Assembly: GCF_002207865.1 (NCBI RefSeq)
Contig: NZ_BDQM01000003.1
Span: 124,001 to 188,000, forward strand
Direction: 5' to 3'
DNA length: 64,000 nucleotides
Source of the DNA: Colwellia marinimaniae
Lineage (GTDB): Bacteria; Pseudomonadota; Gammaproteobacteria; Enterobacterales; Alteromonadaceae
Part shown: positions 9,823-19,438 of the stretch, one piece after another
Layout: each line of letters opens with the position of its first letter
How positions within the stretch are numbered: the first letter of the stretch is position 1
Made by a program: the position numbers and the translations under genes
Notes under the pieces: model-generated
Told to the model about the DNA's origin: nothing
Seen by the model: the letters and a program-made list of their open reading frames with translations, nothing else
The model's database searches: none

Positions 9823-10479
9823 TTATAATTTTTTTGCAATTAATACTTTTTGACAAGACGGTCTGGTCATTAAGTCAGCTAAATATTGCTCTATTTTCGG
9901 ATAATCCGCTATCAGGTTAAAACCTGTCGGTAGGCAAGAGATATAATGCAACATGGGTGCTAATAAGGCATCAGCAATGGTGAACTCTGCAGCAGCGAGA
10001 GCTGTTTCTTCGCCTAACATCTTTTCAATGATAGCTAAAGTAGCTGCCGCTTTAGGTTGTAGCTCTTTAACTAGGTCAAATCGTACGCTGTTGTTTTCTC
10101 CTTTTGGAAAGGCAAACTCCAGCAGATATTCGCGTATCAGTACCCTATCAATATCTATAGAAATTAGCGCACACAGAGCATCGTGTCGGGCAAAAGCAAA
10201 ACTATCATCGGGCTGCAACGTCTTGTCTTTATCAAGATATCGACAAATACTGGTTGTTTCTGGCAGAACTAAGCCACCTTGAAGCGGGTTACCTGCAAGT
10301 AATACCGGTATTTTACCAAAAGGGTGCCAAATGTGGTGCTGTTCGCCTTTAAAGGTTGTTTTTTTGCCATCCACCTCAATGCCAACGGTATATGCAAGCT
10401 GCTTTTCTTCACACACTAGCATCACCGTGCGAACGAAATTAGAAAAACTTGGCCCGTAGATGTGTATTGCTGCTGTCAT
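9823..10479 (-). CDS. Glutathione S-transferase family protein
   Basis: A 218-residue soluble protein with the two-domain glutathione transferase layout. The N-terminal thioredoxin-like domain starts IHIYGPSFSNFVRTVMLVCEEK and carries the cis-proline region GKIPVLL and the glutathione-binding LPETTSICRYLD. The helical C-terminal domain follows, with FTIADALLAPML, the conserved N-capping box. The likely catalytic residue is a serine of the SFSNFVR segment, so it may be a stress or detoxification enzyme. It is divergent from a TetR regulator gene, with a perfect palindrome between them, which suggests repression by that regulator. Confidence 0.9.
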   Translation of the reverse strand: MTAAIHIYGPSFSNFVRTVMLVCEEKQLAYTVGIEVDGKKTTFKGEQHHIWHPFGKIPVLLAGNPLQGGLVLPETTSICRYLDKDKTLQPDDSFAFARHDALCALISIDIDRVLIREYLLEFAFPKGENNSVRFDLVKELQPKAAATLAIIEKMLGEETALAAAEFTIADALLAPMLHYISCLPTGFNLIADYPKIEQYLADLMTRPSCQKVLIAKKL

Positions 10480-10534
10480 TTTATTATCCTTTATGTAAAA
10501 TATTCACTGTATAGACAATAATCTACTCATAATG

Positions 10535-10558
10535 AAAATATGTTCAAGAACATATTTT
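10535..10558. promoter_or_regulatory. Candidate TetR operator (perfect palindrome)
   Basis: Two perfect 11-base arms, AAAATATGTTC and GAACATATTTT, flank the dinucleotide AA. The palindrome lies between the divergent glutathione transferase gene and the TetR gene, 50-60 bases from each start codon, where a TetR dimer would repress both promoters. Assignment to the adjacent regulator is inference from position and symmetry. Confidence 0.65.
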
Positions 10559-10608
10559 AAAAATATGAAATACTATCTTTAAAATATGCAAGCAAGTGGA
10601 GCTTAGCC

Positions 10609-11178
10609 ATGGCATGGCAAGAAACTCATAAAGAACAGTCCAAAGAAAGAATTTTAACCAGTGCAGCTATGCTCTTTACCCATCATGGTTTTGAACAGAT
10701 TTCCATTGATCAAGTGATGAAAAAAGCAGAGTTAACCCGAGGTGCTTTTTATAGTCACTTTAAATCTAAGAGTGATTTATACGCCCAAGCAATCAGTAAA
10801 GCGGCCACTGTCGCTTACCAGCGTAAGCCTGAAAATTGTCCGCAGACCATGAAAAATTTTGCTCAATATTATTTAAGTACCGAGCATAGAGATGATCAAA
10901 ATGAACAGGCATGCCCGTTAGCCTTTTTGCTATCAGATATAAGCCAAAAAGATGAGCAAGTAAAAGAGACTTACACCAAGACCCTACAAGCCTTTATCGG
11001 CCAAGCTCAAGCCTTAACTCCAAGCCGAAAACAAGCGCTACAAAGCGTGGTCCTGATGATTGGTGGCTTGGCTTTATCTAGAGCATTAGCTGATAAAGGC
11101 TTAAGTAATGAACTCTTAGCGGCTTGCCAAGTAGGGATTAGATCGCTAACAAGTAATGAGGAAAATGATGTCGGCTGA
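10609..11178 (+). CDS. TetR/AcrR family transcriptional regulator
   Basis: A 189-residue dimeric repressor. The N-terminal helix-turn-helix is clear: RILTSAAMLFTHHGFEQISIDQVMKKAELTRGAFYSHFKSKSDLY. The C-terminal ligand domain begins with a segment containing CPLAFLLSDISQKD, as in TetR proteins of the type near electrophile or quinone detoxification genes. It is transcribed away from the glutathione transferase gene, with a 24-base palindrome between them, and its 3' end overlaps a small membrane protein gene. Control of the transferase and of itself is the simplest model. Confidence 0.92.
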   Translation: MAWQETHKEQSKERILTSAAMLFTHHGFEQISIDQVMKKAELTRGAFYSHFKSKSDLYAQAISKAATVAYQRKPENCPQTMKNFAQYYLSTEHRDDQNEQACPLAFLLSDISQKDEQVKETYTKTLQAFIGQAQALTPSRKQALQSVVLMIGGLALSRALADKGLSNELLAACQVGIRSLTSNEENDVG

Positions 11179-11461
11179 ATTCAGTATAATATTAGTAAAC
11201 GCAGTGATTATACTGATTGCTTATGTCTCTGTGTACCCGAAATTGGCCGGTAAAAACCTTAATAAAGTAGCACTATTTGATTGCGTGGCTTCTTGCTTAG
11301 CCTTGGTTATTGTGGCAAGTAAATACTGGGGCACAAGTGTTGAGTTTGATTTTTTAATGGTTGAGCTAAACTGGTTTTGGTTTACCCTACTAAGTTATAG
11401 CGTTATTGAAATACCGGTAGCCTTGTGGTATTTCAAAGCTTCATTTACTAAAGGCAGTTAA
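11168..11461 (+). CDS. Small membrane protein of unknown function
   Basis: Not recognised. The 97-residue product has three hydrophobic segments (about residues 5-22, 37-53 and 70-90) and almost no soluble part, ending in a short Lys-containing tail. Of three nearby ATG codons (11156, 11165, 11168) I favour 11168, because GAGGA at 11158-11162 is then correctly spaced. It overlaps the 3' end of the tetR gene by 11 bases in another frame, which implies translational coupling and coregulation with it. Confidence 0.7.
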   Translation: MSAEFSIILVNAVIILIAYVSVYPKLAGKNLNKVALFDCVASCLALVIVASKYWGTSVEFDFLMVELNWFWFTLLSYSVIEIPVALWYFKASFTKGS

Positions 11462-11496
11462 AGCTAAATAAGGCTACCAGCAAGATGAAAAGTTGT

Positions 11497-12477
11497 TTAG
11501 ATAATTTTAGCATCGGGGACTAATTCAAAAAGTAAGCCCTCACGAAGTGCGCCGCTGGATAGAGTTAAGGTTTCAATATGCAGACACTCGAATAGGGCAA
11601 TTAAAATAGCTAGGCCACTGGCTAATACCGCTTTACGATCAGCTCTCAGCCCCGGAATATCGATATTATCTATGGTCTGGCAACTTATTAGTGTTTGTTG
11701 CATTTCATTAAGAAAGGTTAAGGTGATTATAGGTGTTTGCTGACGTTGCTTAAGTATCTCTATCAAGGCTTGCATGGTGCCTGATCTGCCTACAGCAGAC
11801 TGCCAACCAAGTTGCATAAAGTCTTTACTCACTGCGGTAATAACATTTGCCGCCGCGGCAATACCATGAGTAAAATTCTGCTGGTTAAGTATGCCAGCAG
11901 TAAAGTATTTTCTCATAAAGCTAACGCAGCCAATATTTAAACTCACTACTTTTTTTGCCGTACAGCCAGCGCCGACGATAATTTCAGTACTAGCACCGCC
12001 AATATCAAGGACTAATTTCTTAGCATGTGCTTGTTGGTTAATGGTGGTACAAGTGTGAGCAACCCCAGCATATATTGTTTTAGCTTCTTGCTCTCCGCTC
12101 AGTAATTTAATGTCTTTGGGCAATATTTTCTTAGCGGCATCAAAAAACAGCTGATTATTTTCGGCAATACGTAATGCTGCTGTTGCGACAATAATAATAT
12201 TGTTTACTGGAATACTTTGTAGGTATAAGGAGAAGTTTTTAAGACAATCAAGGCCACGTGAAATGGCATCATCGCTGAGCAGGTTATTACTATCTAATCC
12301 TGAGGCTAAGCGAACTTTTTGCTTAACTTTATTGACGATTTTTATTGATTTACCCCTTGGTTCGGTAACCAAGCAGGTAATAAGTAGGTGGAAACTATTA
12401 GAGCCTAAATCAACCACAGCGTAATGGTTATCATCATACTGTGGTATTACCTGATTTTGGCTCACTAAGTTAGTCAA
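11497..12477 (-). CDS. gppA: Ppx/GppA family phosphatase, single-domain form
   Basis: Family of exopolyphosphatases and pppGpp phosphohydrolases of the ASKHA fold. The phosphate-binding motif YAVVDLGSNSFHLLI lies at residues ~18-32, and the second ATP/phosphate loop LDIGGASTEIIVG lies near residue 158. The protein is only 326 residues and stops after the two ASKHA subdomains, lacking the C-terminal HD-like domain of the ~500-residue enzymes. It follows rhlB by 23 bases on the same strand and is close to trxA-rho, which matches the position of gppA in enteric bacteria. The choice between polyphosphate and pppGpp as substrate cannot be made from sequence alone. Confidence 0.85.
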   Translation of the reverse strand: MTNLVSQNQVIPQYDDNHYAVVDLGSNSFHLLITCLVTEPRGKSIKIVNKVKQKVRLASGLDSNNLLSDDAISRGLDCLKNFSLYLQSIPVNNIIIVATAALRIAENNQLFFDAAKKILPKDIKLLSGEQEAKTIYAGVAHTCTTINQQAHAKKLVLDIGGASTEIIVGAGCTAKKVVSLNIGCVSFMRKYFTAGILNQQNFTHGIAAAANVITAVSKDFMQLGWQSAVGRSGTMQALIEILKQRQQTPIITLTFLNEMQQTLISCQTIDNIDIPGLRADRKAVLASGLAILIALFECLHIETLTLSSGALREGLLFELVPDAKII

Positions 12478-12500
12478 TGTGCATTTATATCTAGGGGAAG

Positions 12501-13802
12501 TTAGCTGCGGGTGCTGCGATTAGTATTACCACTGCGGTTTCCTGGTCTAGTATTAGCGCGTCCGCCTTGTCTATTACCACCTGTTCTTGAGGTATTAGTT
12601 CTATGACGGCGTTGACGAGGTTTAGGTCTAGGTAAGTCAGTCAGTAAGGCCTCATGATCATACTTAGATACTGGTAGCTCATGTTCAATATAGCTTTCAA
12701 TTTCAGGTAAATTAAAGACATATTGCTCACAGGCTAAACTGATGGCATGACCGCTTTCGCCCGCACGACCAGTACGACCGATGCGATGGACATAGTCTTC
12801 GCAATCATCAGGTAGGTCATAGTTGAAAACATGCGTTACGCTGGGGATATGTAAACCTCGGGCAGCAACATCAGTTGCCACGAGAATATCTATTGTACCT
12901 TCAGTAAATTGCTCTAATATTTTCAAACGCTTTTTCTGTGGCACATCACCGGTTAATAAACCAACACGTATTTTATCGGCACTCAGATGGTCATAAACTT
13001 TTTCACAAACATGTTTGGTATTTGCAAAAATAATGGCTTTTTCAGGCCAATCTTCTTCAATCAATGTTTGTAACAAAGCCATCTTATCCTCGTTAGAGGG
13101 ATAGAAAAGCTCTTCACTGATGCGAATGTTGGTTTTTTGCTCAGGGGCAATTTCAACACTGGTTGGATCATTCATATGATCGAAGGCTAATTCTTTAACA
13201 CGGAATGATAAGGTTGCCGAAAACAGCATGCTTAAACGTTCAGTAGCAGCAGGCATTTTATCAAACATATAACGAATATCTTTAATAAAGCCTAAATCAA
13301 ACATTCTATCGGCTTCATCAAGTACGATGACTTCGATGTTGCTAAGGTTGTAAATGCCTTGTTTCAAGTAATCTATTAAGCGACCACAAGTACCAATAAG
13401 AATATCAACACCTTGTTCAAGTTCTAAACGTTGACTTTCATAACCTTCACCCCCATATACCACACCAAGTCGTAGGCCAGTGCTTTTTGCCATTTCTTTA
13501 GCATCACGGTGAATTTGTATCGCTAATTCACGTGTTGGCGCCATTATCAAGGCTCTAGGTTGGTTATGTGTTGGCGCTTCTTTTTGTAGCAGATGATGAA
13601 AAGTAGCGGCTAGAAAGGCAAGGGTTTTACCTTCACCAGTTTGTGCTTGGCCAGCTATATCAGTGCCTTTTAGTAAAACGGGTAAAGACATCGCCTGAAT
13701 AGGCGTACAATATTCGAAGCCCATGGCTTCTAATCCGGTCACTACTTGCGGAGCAAGATTTAGGTCAGCGAATTTTGTTTCAGTTAAGTGTGTTTTTTTC
13801 AT
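12501..13802 (-). CDS. rhlB: ATP-dependent RNA helicase RhlB
   Basis: DEAD-box helicase that unwinds structured RNA for RNase E in the degradosome. All motifs are present: Q motif [18 protein letters not shown] (I), PTRELAIQ (Ia), [13 protein letters not shown] (II, DEAD), SATL (III), and [13 protein letters not shown] (VI). The 433-residue protein ends with a basic Arg/Gly/Asn-rich tail ([18 protein letters not shown]) as in RhlB. It is divergent from trxA, and its partner gene gppA lies immediately downstream, the standard gammaproteobacterial arrangement that supports RhlB over other DEAD-box paralogues. Confidence 0.95.
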   Translation of the reverse strand: MKKTHLTETKFADLNLAPQVVTGLEAMGFEYCTPIQAMSLPVLLKGTDIAGQAQTGEGKTLAFLAATFHHLLQKEAPTHNQPRALIMAPTRELAIQIHRDAKEMAKSTGLRLGVVYGGEGYESQRLELEQGVDILIGTCGRLIDYLKQGIYNLSNIEVIVLDEADRMFDLGFIKDIRYMFDKMPAATERLSMLFSATLSFRVKELAFDHMNDPTSVEIAPEQKTNIRISEELFYPSNEDKMALLQTLIEEDWPEKAIIFANTKHVCEKVYDHLSADKIRVGLLTGDVPQKKRLKILEQFTEGTIDILVATDVAARGLHIPSVTHVFNYDLPDDCEDYVHRIGRTGRAGESGHAISLACEQYVFNLPEIESYIEHELPVSKYDHEALLTDLPRPKPRQRRHRTNTSRTGGNRQGGRANTRPGNRSGNTNRSTRS

Positions 13803-13907
13803 GGCGCAAGCTTAACATTTTTGATTGCTAAATAGTGGCTTAAAAATTAATTAATTAGATTTTAGGGCATTACTAGTTAATTTATCCCAATGAAACATAA
13901 AACAGTA

Positions 13908-13935
13908 TTGGCAAAGTAGTGAATCACGGTATAAT
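13908..13935 (+). promoter_or_regulatory. Sigma-70 promoter for trxA
   Basis: TTGGCA at 13908-13913 and TATAAT at 13930-13935 are separated by 16 bases, about 55 bases before the trxA start. Only one base differs from the two consensus hexamers together. Confidence 0.7.
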
Positions 13936-13988
13936 TACCTCAGATTAATTACCACAAAGGCGTTTTCGCCATAACAACGGAGAATATG

Positions 13989-14315
13989 ATGAGCGATAAA
14001 ATTGTTCAGCTAACTGATGATAGTTTTGAAGCAGATGTATTAAAAGCATCGGGTTTAGTATTAGTTGATTTTTGGGCTGAATGGTGTGGTCCATGTAAAA
14101 TGATTGCCCCAGTACTTGATGATATTGCCAAAGAATACGATGGCAAAGTGACTGTTGGTAAATTGAACATAGACCAGAACTCAGTGACACCACCTAAATA
14201 TGGTGTCCGTGGTATTCCAACCTTATTACTGTTTAAAGACGGTGAAGTCGCTGACACTAAAGTGGGCGCATTATCAAAAACTCAATTAAAAGAATTTTTA
14301 GATAAAAATTTGTAA
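13989..14315 (+). CDS. trxA: Thioredoxin 1
   Basis: Cytoplasmic dithiol-disulfide reductase. The protein of 108 residues has the WCGPC active site at residues 32-36 ([14 protein letters not shown]), the buried Asp in VDFW, and the cis-proline loop [12 protein letters not shown]. Two consecutive ATG codons occur at 13986 and 13989; I chose the second because the GGAGA ribosome site at 13979-13983 is better spaced and the protein then starts [13 protein letters not shown] as in other gammaproteobacteria. It lies upstream of rho, the usual neighbour, but a terminator and separate spacing indicate its own transcript. Confidence 0.97.
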   Translation: MSDKIVQLTDDSFEADVLKASGLVLVDFWAEWCGPCKMIAPVLDDIAKEYDGKVTVGKLNIDQNSVTPPKYGVRGIPTLLLFKDGEVADTKVGALSKTQLKEFLDKNL

Positions 14316-14326
14316 TTTTAAAAGTT

Positions 14327-14370
14327 AAAAAGCCTGACAACTACTAGCTAAGTAGCAGGCTTTTTGTTTT
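14327..14370 (+). terminator. Intrinsic terminator after trxA
   Basis: AAAAAGCCTG (14327-14336) pairs with CAGGCTTTTT (14356-14365), with an inner CTAC/GTAG pairing, followed by further T residues. Confidence 0.85.
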
Positions 14371-14559
14371 TAACAGAAAAATGTTCACTTACATCTTCAT
14401 TCAGCCTTTACCTAATCAGATTTTAGTGCTAAATTTAGCCCCTGAGTACAAAATTACATCTCTTTATCTCTATTCTTATTGTAACAAATACATTTAATAT
14501 ACACTTGTGCCGGCAATCGCCTAAGACACTATCACTTAAAATAGTTTAAGAAACCCCCT

Positions 14560-15819
14560 ATGAACCTTACCGAACTAAAAGAAAAAACCATTAATGAATT
14601 GGTTGAGCTTGCTGAGTCAATGAAGCTTGAAAACCTAGCTAGAACACGCAAGCAAGACATAATTTTTGCTATTTTAAAAGCACATGCTGAAGGTGATAAT
14701 GACATTTTTGGCGGCGGTGTTTTAGAGATTTTACAAGATGGTTTTGGCTTTTTACGCTCAGCAGACTCGTCATACTTAGCAGGGCCGGATGATATTTATG
14801 TATCACCAAGCCAAATTCGCCGTTTTAGTATGCGAACAGGTGATACCATCCAAGGTAAAATTCGTTCGCCGAAAAAAGGCGAACGTTACTTTGCCTTATT
14901 AAAAGTAACTGAAATTAACTTTGATCGCCCTGAAAATGCACGTAATAAAATTTTATTTGAAAACTTAACACCGATTCACCCAACACATCGTTTTGGCATG
15001 GAGCGTGGTAATGGTTCTACAGAAGATATTACTGCACGTATTATTGATCTGGCCTCACCCATTGGTAAAGGCCAGCGTGGTTTAATTGTTGCACCGCCAA
15101 AAGCCGGTAAAACCTTATTATTGCAAAATATCGCCCAAAGCATTGCTCATAATTATCCGGATGCCGAGCTAATGGTATTACTAATTGATGAGCGTCCAGA
15201 AGAAGTAACTGAAATGCAGCGTTTGGTGAAAGGTGAAGTTATTGCTTCTACCTTTGATGAACCAGCAAGTCGTCACGTACAAGTGGCAGAAATGGTCATT
15301 GAGAAAGCCAAACGTTTAGTTGAACATAAAAAAGATGTGATCATTTTATTAGATTCAATTACCCGTTTAGCCCGTGCCTACAACACAGTTATTCCTTCGT
15401 CAGGTAAAATTCTATCTGGTGGTATTGATGCCAATGCACTACATCGTCCAAAACGTTTCTTTGGTGCAGCACGTAATATCGAAGAGGGTGGTAGCTTAAC
15501 TATTATTGCTACCGCGCTAGTCGAAACTGGTTCTAAAATGGATGAAGTTATCTACGAAGAATTTAAAGGTACAGGTAATATGGAATTGCACCTGTCACGT
15601 AAAATTTCTGAAAAACGTGTTTTCCCTGCTATTAATATTAATCGTAGTGGTACACGTCGTGAAGAACTCATTACTAGACCCGATGAATTACAAAAAATGT
15701 GGATTTTGAGAAAAATAGTCCACGAAATGGATGAAGTAGGTGCGATTGAATTCCTAATCGGCAAACTAGCCATGACCAAAACCAATGATGAGTTTTTTGA
15801 TTCAATGAAGCGTAAATAA
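14560..15819 (+). CDS. rho: Transcription termination factor Rho
   Basis: Hexameric RNA-dependent ATPase that ends transcription at C-rich unstructured RNA. The 419-residue protein is of standard length. The N-terminal helical part starts [19 protein letters not shown]; the cold-shock-like RNA-binding fold contains [25 protein letters not shown] in two adjoining pieces; the Walker A is [10 protein letters not shown] and the Walker [17 protein letters not shown]. The Q-loop region with [20 protein letters not shown] is intact. No clear ribosome site precedes the ATG (the sequence is CCCCCT), and a leader of about 190 bases separates it from the trxA terminator, compatible with leader-based autoregulation as in other bacteria. 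Confidence 0.98.
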   Translation: MNLTELKEKTINELVELAESMKLENLARTRKQDIIFAILKAHAEGDNDIFGGGVLEILQDGFGFLRSADSSYLAGPDDIYVSPSQIRRFSMRTGDTIQGKIRSPKKGERYFALLKVTEINFDRPENARNKILFENLTPIHPTHRFGMERGNGSTEDITARIIDLASPIGKGQRGLIVAPPKAGKTLLLQNIAQSIAHNYPDAELMVLLIDERPEEVTEMQRLVKGEVIASTFDEPASRHVQVAEMVIEKAKRLVEHKKDVIILLDSITRLARAYNTVIPSSGKILSGGIDANALHRPKRFFGAARNIEEGGSLTIIATALVETGSKMDEVIYEEFKGTGNMELHLSRKISEKRVFPAININRSGTRREELITRPDELQKMWILRKIVHEMDEVGAIEFLIGKLAMTKTNDEFFDSMKRK

Positions 15820-15851
15820 TCGCAGCATTAATTACTCAGCCATAATTTATG

Positions 15852-15879
15852 AAAACCAGTCCTAATGACTGGTTTTTTT
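15852..15879 (+). terminator. Intrinsic terminator after rho
   Basis: ACCAGTC and GACTGGT arms around CTAAT, preceded by an A-run and followed by seven T residues. Confidence 0.9.
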
Positions 15880-15909
15880 ATTTTACCTTACCTCTTACTG
15901 GTAACTTAG

Positions 15910-17391
15910 ATGAAATATAGTGATTTAAGAGACTTTATCAGTCAACTTGAAAAAATAGGCCAACTTAAGCGTATTACTCAGCCTATATCAACTCATTTAG
16001 CAATGACTGAAATCAGTGATAGAACGCTAAAAGCAGAAGGGCCAGCGTTACTTTTTGAAAATGCGGTTAATGAAAAGGGTGAACCCTATGCTATGCCTGT
16101 GCTTACCAACCTTTTTGGTACCACAGACAGAGTTGCCTTAGCCATGGGGCAAAAAAGCTTTGGTGATTTGCGCGATGTTGGTAAGTTACTGGCTATGTTA
16201 AAAGAGCCTGAGCCTCCCAAAGGTTTTCGTGATGCGTTAGGCAAAATACCTGTGTATAAACAAGTATTGAATATGCCAGTAAAGGTCATCAAAAAGCCAT
16301 TATGCCAACAAATAGTGTTATCGGGTGATGACGTTGATTTAACTAAACTACCGATACAAACTTGTTGGCCTGATGATGTCGCGCCATTAATTACCTGGGG
16401 GCTTACTATTACTAGAGGGCCTCACAAAGAGCGCCAAAATCTCGGTATTTACCGCCAGCAAGTACTCAGTAAAAACAAAGTCATCATGCGTTGGTTATCA
16501 CATCGTGGCGGCGCCCTTGATTTTCAAGAATTCAAAAAAGAAAATCCAGGTGAGAGATACCCAGTATCTGTTGCTTTAGGTGCTGATCCTGCCACCATTT
16601 TAGGTGCGGTAACGCCAGTACCCGATACGCTATCTGAATATGCTTTTGCCGGTTTATTACGTGGCGCTAGAACACAAGTTGCTAAATCCATCAGTAATGA
16701 TTTAGAAGTGCCAGCTAGCGCTGAAATCATTTTGGAGGGCTATTTAGATCCAGATGAAACGGCGCCAGAAGGTCCTTATGGTGATCATACTGGTTATTAT
16801 AATGAAGTAGATGTCTTCCCTGTATTTACCGTTACTCATATTACCATGCGCAAAGATGCTATTTATCACAGTACCTATACCGGTCGTCCGCCAGATGAAC
16901 CTGCGATTCTAGGTGTTGCTCTTAATGAAGTATTCGTGCCTATTTTGCAAAAGCAATTCCCTGAAATTCAGGACTTTTATTTACCGCCAGAAGGTTGCTC
17001 TTATCGCCTTGCTATTGTCACTATTAAAAAGCAATATGCCGGTCACGCTAAGGTAGTAATGATGGGGGTTTGGTCATTCTTACGGCAGTTTATGTATACC
17101 AAGTTTGTCATAGTCTGTGATGATGATATTAATGCCAGAGATTGGAAAGACGTTATCTGGGCGATGACCACTCGGATGGATCCTAGTCGTGATACTGTTT
17201 TGATAGAAAATACGCCCATTGATTACCTTGATTTTGCCTCACCTGTTTCAGGGTTAGGCTCTAAAATGGGCCTAGATGCCACGAACAAATGGCCAGGTGA
17301 AACAGATCGTGAATGGGGCAAACCCATTGAAATGACACAGAAAATAAAAGACCAAGTTGATGAGATTTGGGATGAATTAGATATTATTTAA
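15910..17391 (+). CDS. ubiD: 4-hydroxy-3-polyprenylbenzoate decarboxylase UbiD
   Basis: Removes the carboxyl group of the prenylated benzoate intermediate in ubiquinone synthesis, using prenylated FMN supplied by UbiX. At 493 residues it has full length, and long stretches are typical of gammaproteobacterial Ubi[38 protein letters not shown], and the catalytic region [15 protein letters not shown] with its conserved glutamates. The gene order ubiD-fre is the same as in enteric bacteria. It starts 30 bases after the rho terminator. Ubiquinone is the electron carrier feeding the respiratory chain that ends in the cytochrome oxidase also encoded here. Confidence 0.97.
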   Translation: MKYSDLRDFISQLEKIGQLKRITQPISTHLAMTEISDRTLKAEGPALLFENAVNEKGEPYAMPVLTNLFGTTDRVALAMGQKSFGDLRDVGKLLAMLKEPEPPKGFRDALGKIPVYKQVLNMPVKVIKKPLCQQIVLSGDDVDLTKLPIQTCWPDDVAPLITWGLTITRGPHKERQNLGIYRQQVLSKNKVIMRWLSHRGGALDFQEFKKENPGERYPVSVALGADPATILGAVTPVPDTLSEYAFAGLLRGARTQVAKSISNDLEVPASAEIILEGYLDPDETAPEGPYGDHTGYYNEVDVFPVFTVTHITMRKDAIYHSTYTGRPPDEPAILGVALNEVFVPILQKQFPEIQDFYLPPEGCSYRLAIVTIKKQYAGHAKVVMMGVWSFLRQFMYTKFVIVCDDDINARDWKDVIWAMTTRMDPSRDTVLIENTPIDYLDFASPVSGLGSKMGLDATNKWPGETDREWGKPIEMTQKIKDQVDEIWDELDII

Positions 17392-17510
17392 CTATTATAT
17401 AAAGTTTGCTGACTATACTTAAATACAGTCGAAATTTTATCTTATTACCTCTTGGTAAAGACTATTAATTTGCCAAGAGAAATTACTAATAAAGTAGAAA
17501 AGGTTAAAGA

Positions 17511-18230
17511 ATGAAGACAGTTAGTTGTCAAATAGCGTCGTTAACATCGTTAACTTCACACGTCTATAAAGTACTTTTAAAGCCCAGTGAAAAAGTAGAT
17601 TTTATTCCGGGGCAGTATTTAAACTTTGTTATGAGTGAGGATGATAAACGTCCATTTTCAATAGCCAGTTCACCTAATAGTGATTTACTTGAATTACAAA
17701 TAGGCGCTTTTGTTGCGGATAGTTACCCTATGCAAGTGATTGAACGTATTAAAGCGAGTCATGCTAGTGGTGAAGCGATAACCATTGAAATAGCTGGAGG
17801 TCATGCGCAATTACGTACGATGAGTGAACGACCATTATTATTACTTGCTGGTGGTACGGGTTTCTCTTATATTAAATCAATGTTTGAGTATTTGGCCGAA
17901 CAAAAGTCTCAGCGTCATATTATGGTCTATTGGGGGCTAAGGGAAGAAAGCGCCATTTATGAACTAGAAAAAACTATTGCCACTATTGCTAAACTGCCGC
18001 ACGCTAACTTTATTCCAGTCATCGAGCATGTGCAGGACAATGCGGCCAAGCCATGGCAAGGTAAAACGGGCTTAGTACATCAAGCCGCTATGCATGATAT
18101 TGTCAGTTTTGAACCTTATGATATTTATTTGGCTGGTCGTTTCGACATGGTTGGTGCTATTCGTAGTGACTTCGTTGAACATGGTGCTCTGTTAGAGCAT
18201 ATGTATGCCGATGCTTTTGCTTTTATCTAA
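17511..18230 (+). CDS. fre: NAD(P)H-flavin reductase Fre
   Basis: Reduces free riboflavin or FMN with NAD(P)H. The 239-residue protein has the ferredoxin-reductase fold: an N-terminal beta-barrel with GQYLNFVM and the flavin-binding RPFSIASSP motif, then a Rossmann-like domain with LLLAGGTGFSYIKSMFEY (nucleotide binding) and IYLAGRFDMV near the end. It follows ubiD, as in enteric bacteria, with 120 bases between them. Reduced flavin may support iron release from ferric complexes or feed other flavin-dependent enzymes. Confidence 0.95.
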   Translation: MKTVSCQIASLTSLTSHVYKVLLKPSEKVDFIPGQYLNFVMSEDDKRPFSIASSPNSDLLELQIGAFVADSYPMQVIERIKASHASGEAITIEIAGGHAQLRTMSERPLLLLAGGTGFSYIKSMFEYLAEQKSQRHIMVYWGLREESAIYELEKTIATIAKLPHANFIPVIEHVQDNAAKPWQGKTGLVHQAAMHDIVSFEPYDIYLAGRFDMVGAIRSDFVEHGALLEHMYADAFAFI

Positions 18231-18262
18231 GAAGCTGATGAAATAAACTAAGTTAACAGATG

Positions 18263-18301
18263 AAAAAGCACGTTAATGAGCGATCATTGACGTGCTTTTT
18301 T
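18263..18301. terminator. Bidirectional intrinsic terminator between fre and a response regulator
   Basis: A long, nearly perfect stem: AAAAAGCACG with inner TTAATGA pairs with TCATTGA and CGTGCTTTTT around GCGA. It ends in T residues on either strand, so it can serve fre (plus) and the convergent response regulator (minus). Confidence 0.9.
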
Positions 18302-18345
18302 GTTGCAGTTACCAATGGAAAAACAACCTATCACCATACATTTTA

Positions 18346-18996
18346 TTAAAATGTAGCCTCAGATAAATTTAACTGAGCAATGGTAATAACTGCTTGTGTA
18401 CGGTTGCGAACATCGAGTTTTCTGAAAATTGCTGTAGCATGGGCCTTAATTGTCGCTTCTGAAACATTTAAATCGTAAGCGATTTGTTTATTTAACATGC
18501 CTTGGGCAAACATCATTAATATACGGTATTGTTGTTGAGTTAAACTGGCAACGCGTTCAGCAACATTACTTTTACTGTTGTTACCTTGGCTTTGTTCAAA
18601 AGAAGCGGGTAACCAGATATTACCTGACAATACCGCAACAATAGCCGCATATATATCATTAACTGGGGTCGATTTGGGTACAAAGCCAGCCGCACCATAT
18701 TCCATTGCTTTACTGATGGTGTCATGATCCTCATGAGCGGAGACGATAACTACAGGAATTTGGGGAAAGTGATTACGCACATGGATTAGGGTATTAAAGC
18801 CATGCGCACCCGGTATATTTAAATCCAGTAATAACAAATCGCTATCATTATGAGCAGTAAGCTGCTGATTTAGTTCTTCAATCGTTTCTGCTTCAAGCCA
18901 TGTTGTATAAGTTAGTTTGGCTTTTAATGTCCCTAATAAAGCTTGTCTAAATAAGGGATGATCGTCAGCTATTATTATTTTTTCTGGCTGAATCAT
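18346..18996 (-). CDS. LuxR/NarL family two-component response regulator
   Basis: Phosphorylation-dependent transcription factor of 216 residues. The receiver domain has the acidic pair in IIIADDHPLFRQALL, the phosphoacceptor aspartate in LLLLDLNIPG, and the VVIVSAHED and FVPKS (conserved Lys) segments. The C-terminal LuxR helix-turn-helix reads LTQQQYRILMMFAQGMLNKQIAYDLNVSEATIKAHA in two adjoining parts. An upstream in-frame start at 19026 exists, but AGGA precedes the ATG at 18996 and the receiver then begins normally. No histidine kinase gene is adjacent, so the signal and targets are unknown. Confidence 0.9.
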   Translation of the reverse strand: MIQPEKIIIADDHPLFRQALLGTLKAKLTYTTWLEAETIEELNQQLTAHNDSDLLLLDLNIPGAHGFNTLIHVRNHFPQIPVVIVSAHEDHDTISKAMEYGAAGFVPKSTPVNDIYAAIVAVLSGNIWLPASFEQSQGNNSKSNVAERVASLTQQQYRILMMFAQGMLNKQIAYDLNVSEATIKAHATAIFRKLDVRNRTQAVITIAQLNLSEATF

Positions 18997-19210
18997 AACA
19001 AGTATCCTAAATAGTGATTTACCCATTCTAACGGAAAAATTTTTAATAACAAAGCTTAGTTATGAATAGCCATTAGCAGTGTTATTGAGAACGCTATTTT
19101 TGCTGAGCAGTTTTAATGAAAAGGAGGTTATCTGCAGTTATCGACTACTGTGCTATGTTCAAATAATTTCTACCACTCAGTCACTTTACTAAACCAGCCA
19201 TTGTCGGGCG

Positions 19211-19426
19211 TCTGAGCAATTCACGTTCATCGTTGCTTAGTTCATTAAGGACGTTGCATGGATACAGTTTAATAGAGAATGCAGACGGTACAGGAAGTAC
19301 CTTATATGGATAATGCCGGAGCAATTATGCTGAGCATATTCTCCTGAACAAGCATTAATGAAATACACGCCTTGATCATGAATCGCTCAGACGTTCTGAA
19401 ACAAGCATCTTGAAATCGCTTGGGTA
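19211..19426. repeat. Degenerate copy of the structured dispersed repeat
   Basis: Over about 215 bases this matches the repeat at 50717-50935 in the same orientation. The core 19273-19357 is identical to 50779-50863 at 80 of 85 positions. The outer pair GAGAAT/ATTCTC and the hairpin GGTAC/GTACC are kept, while the second hairpin has one mismatch. The right end TTGAAATCGCTTGGGTA is a worn version of the terminal repeat and no left terminal repeat is recognisable. Surroundings from 19027 contain no gene. Confidence 0.75.
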
Positions 19427-19438
19427 AAAAACTGAGAC

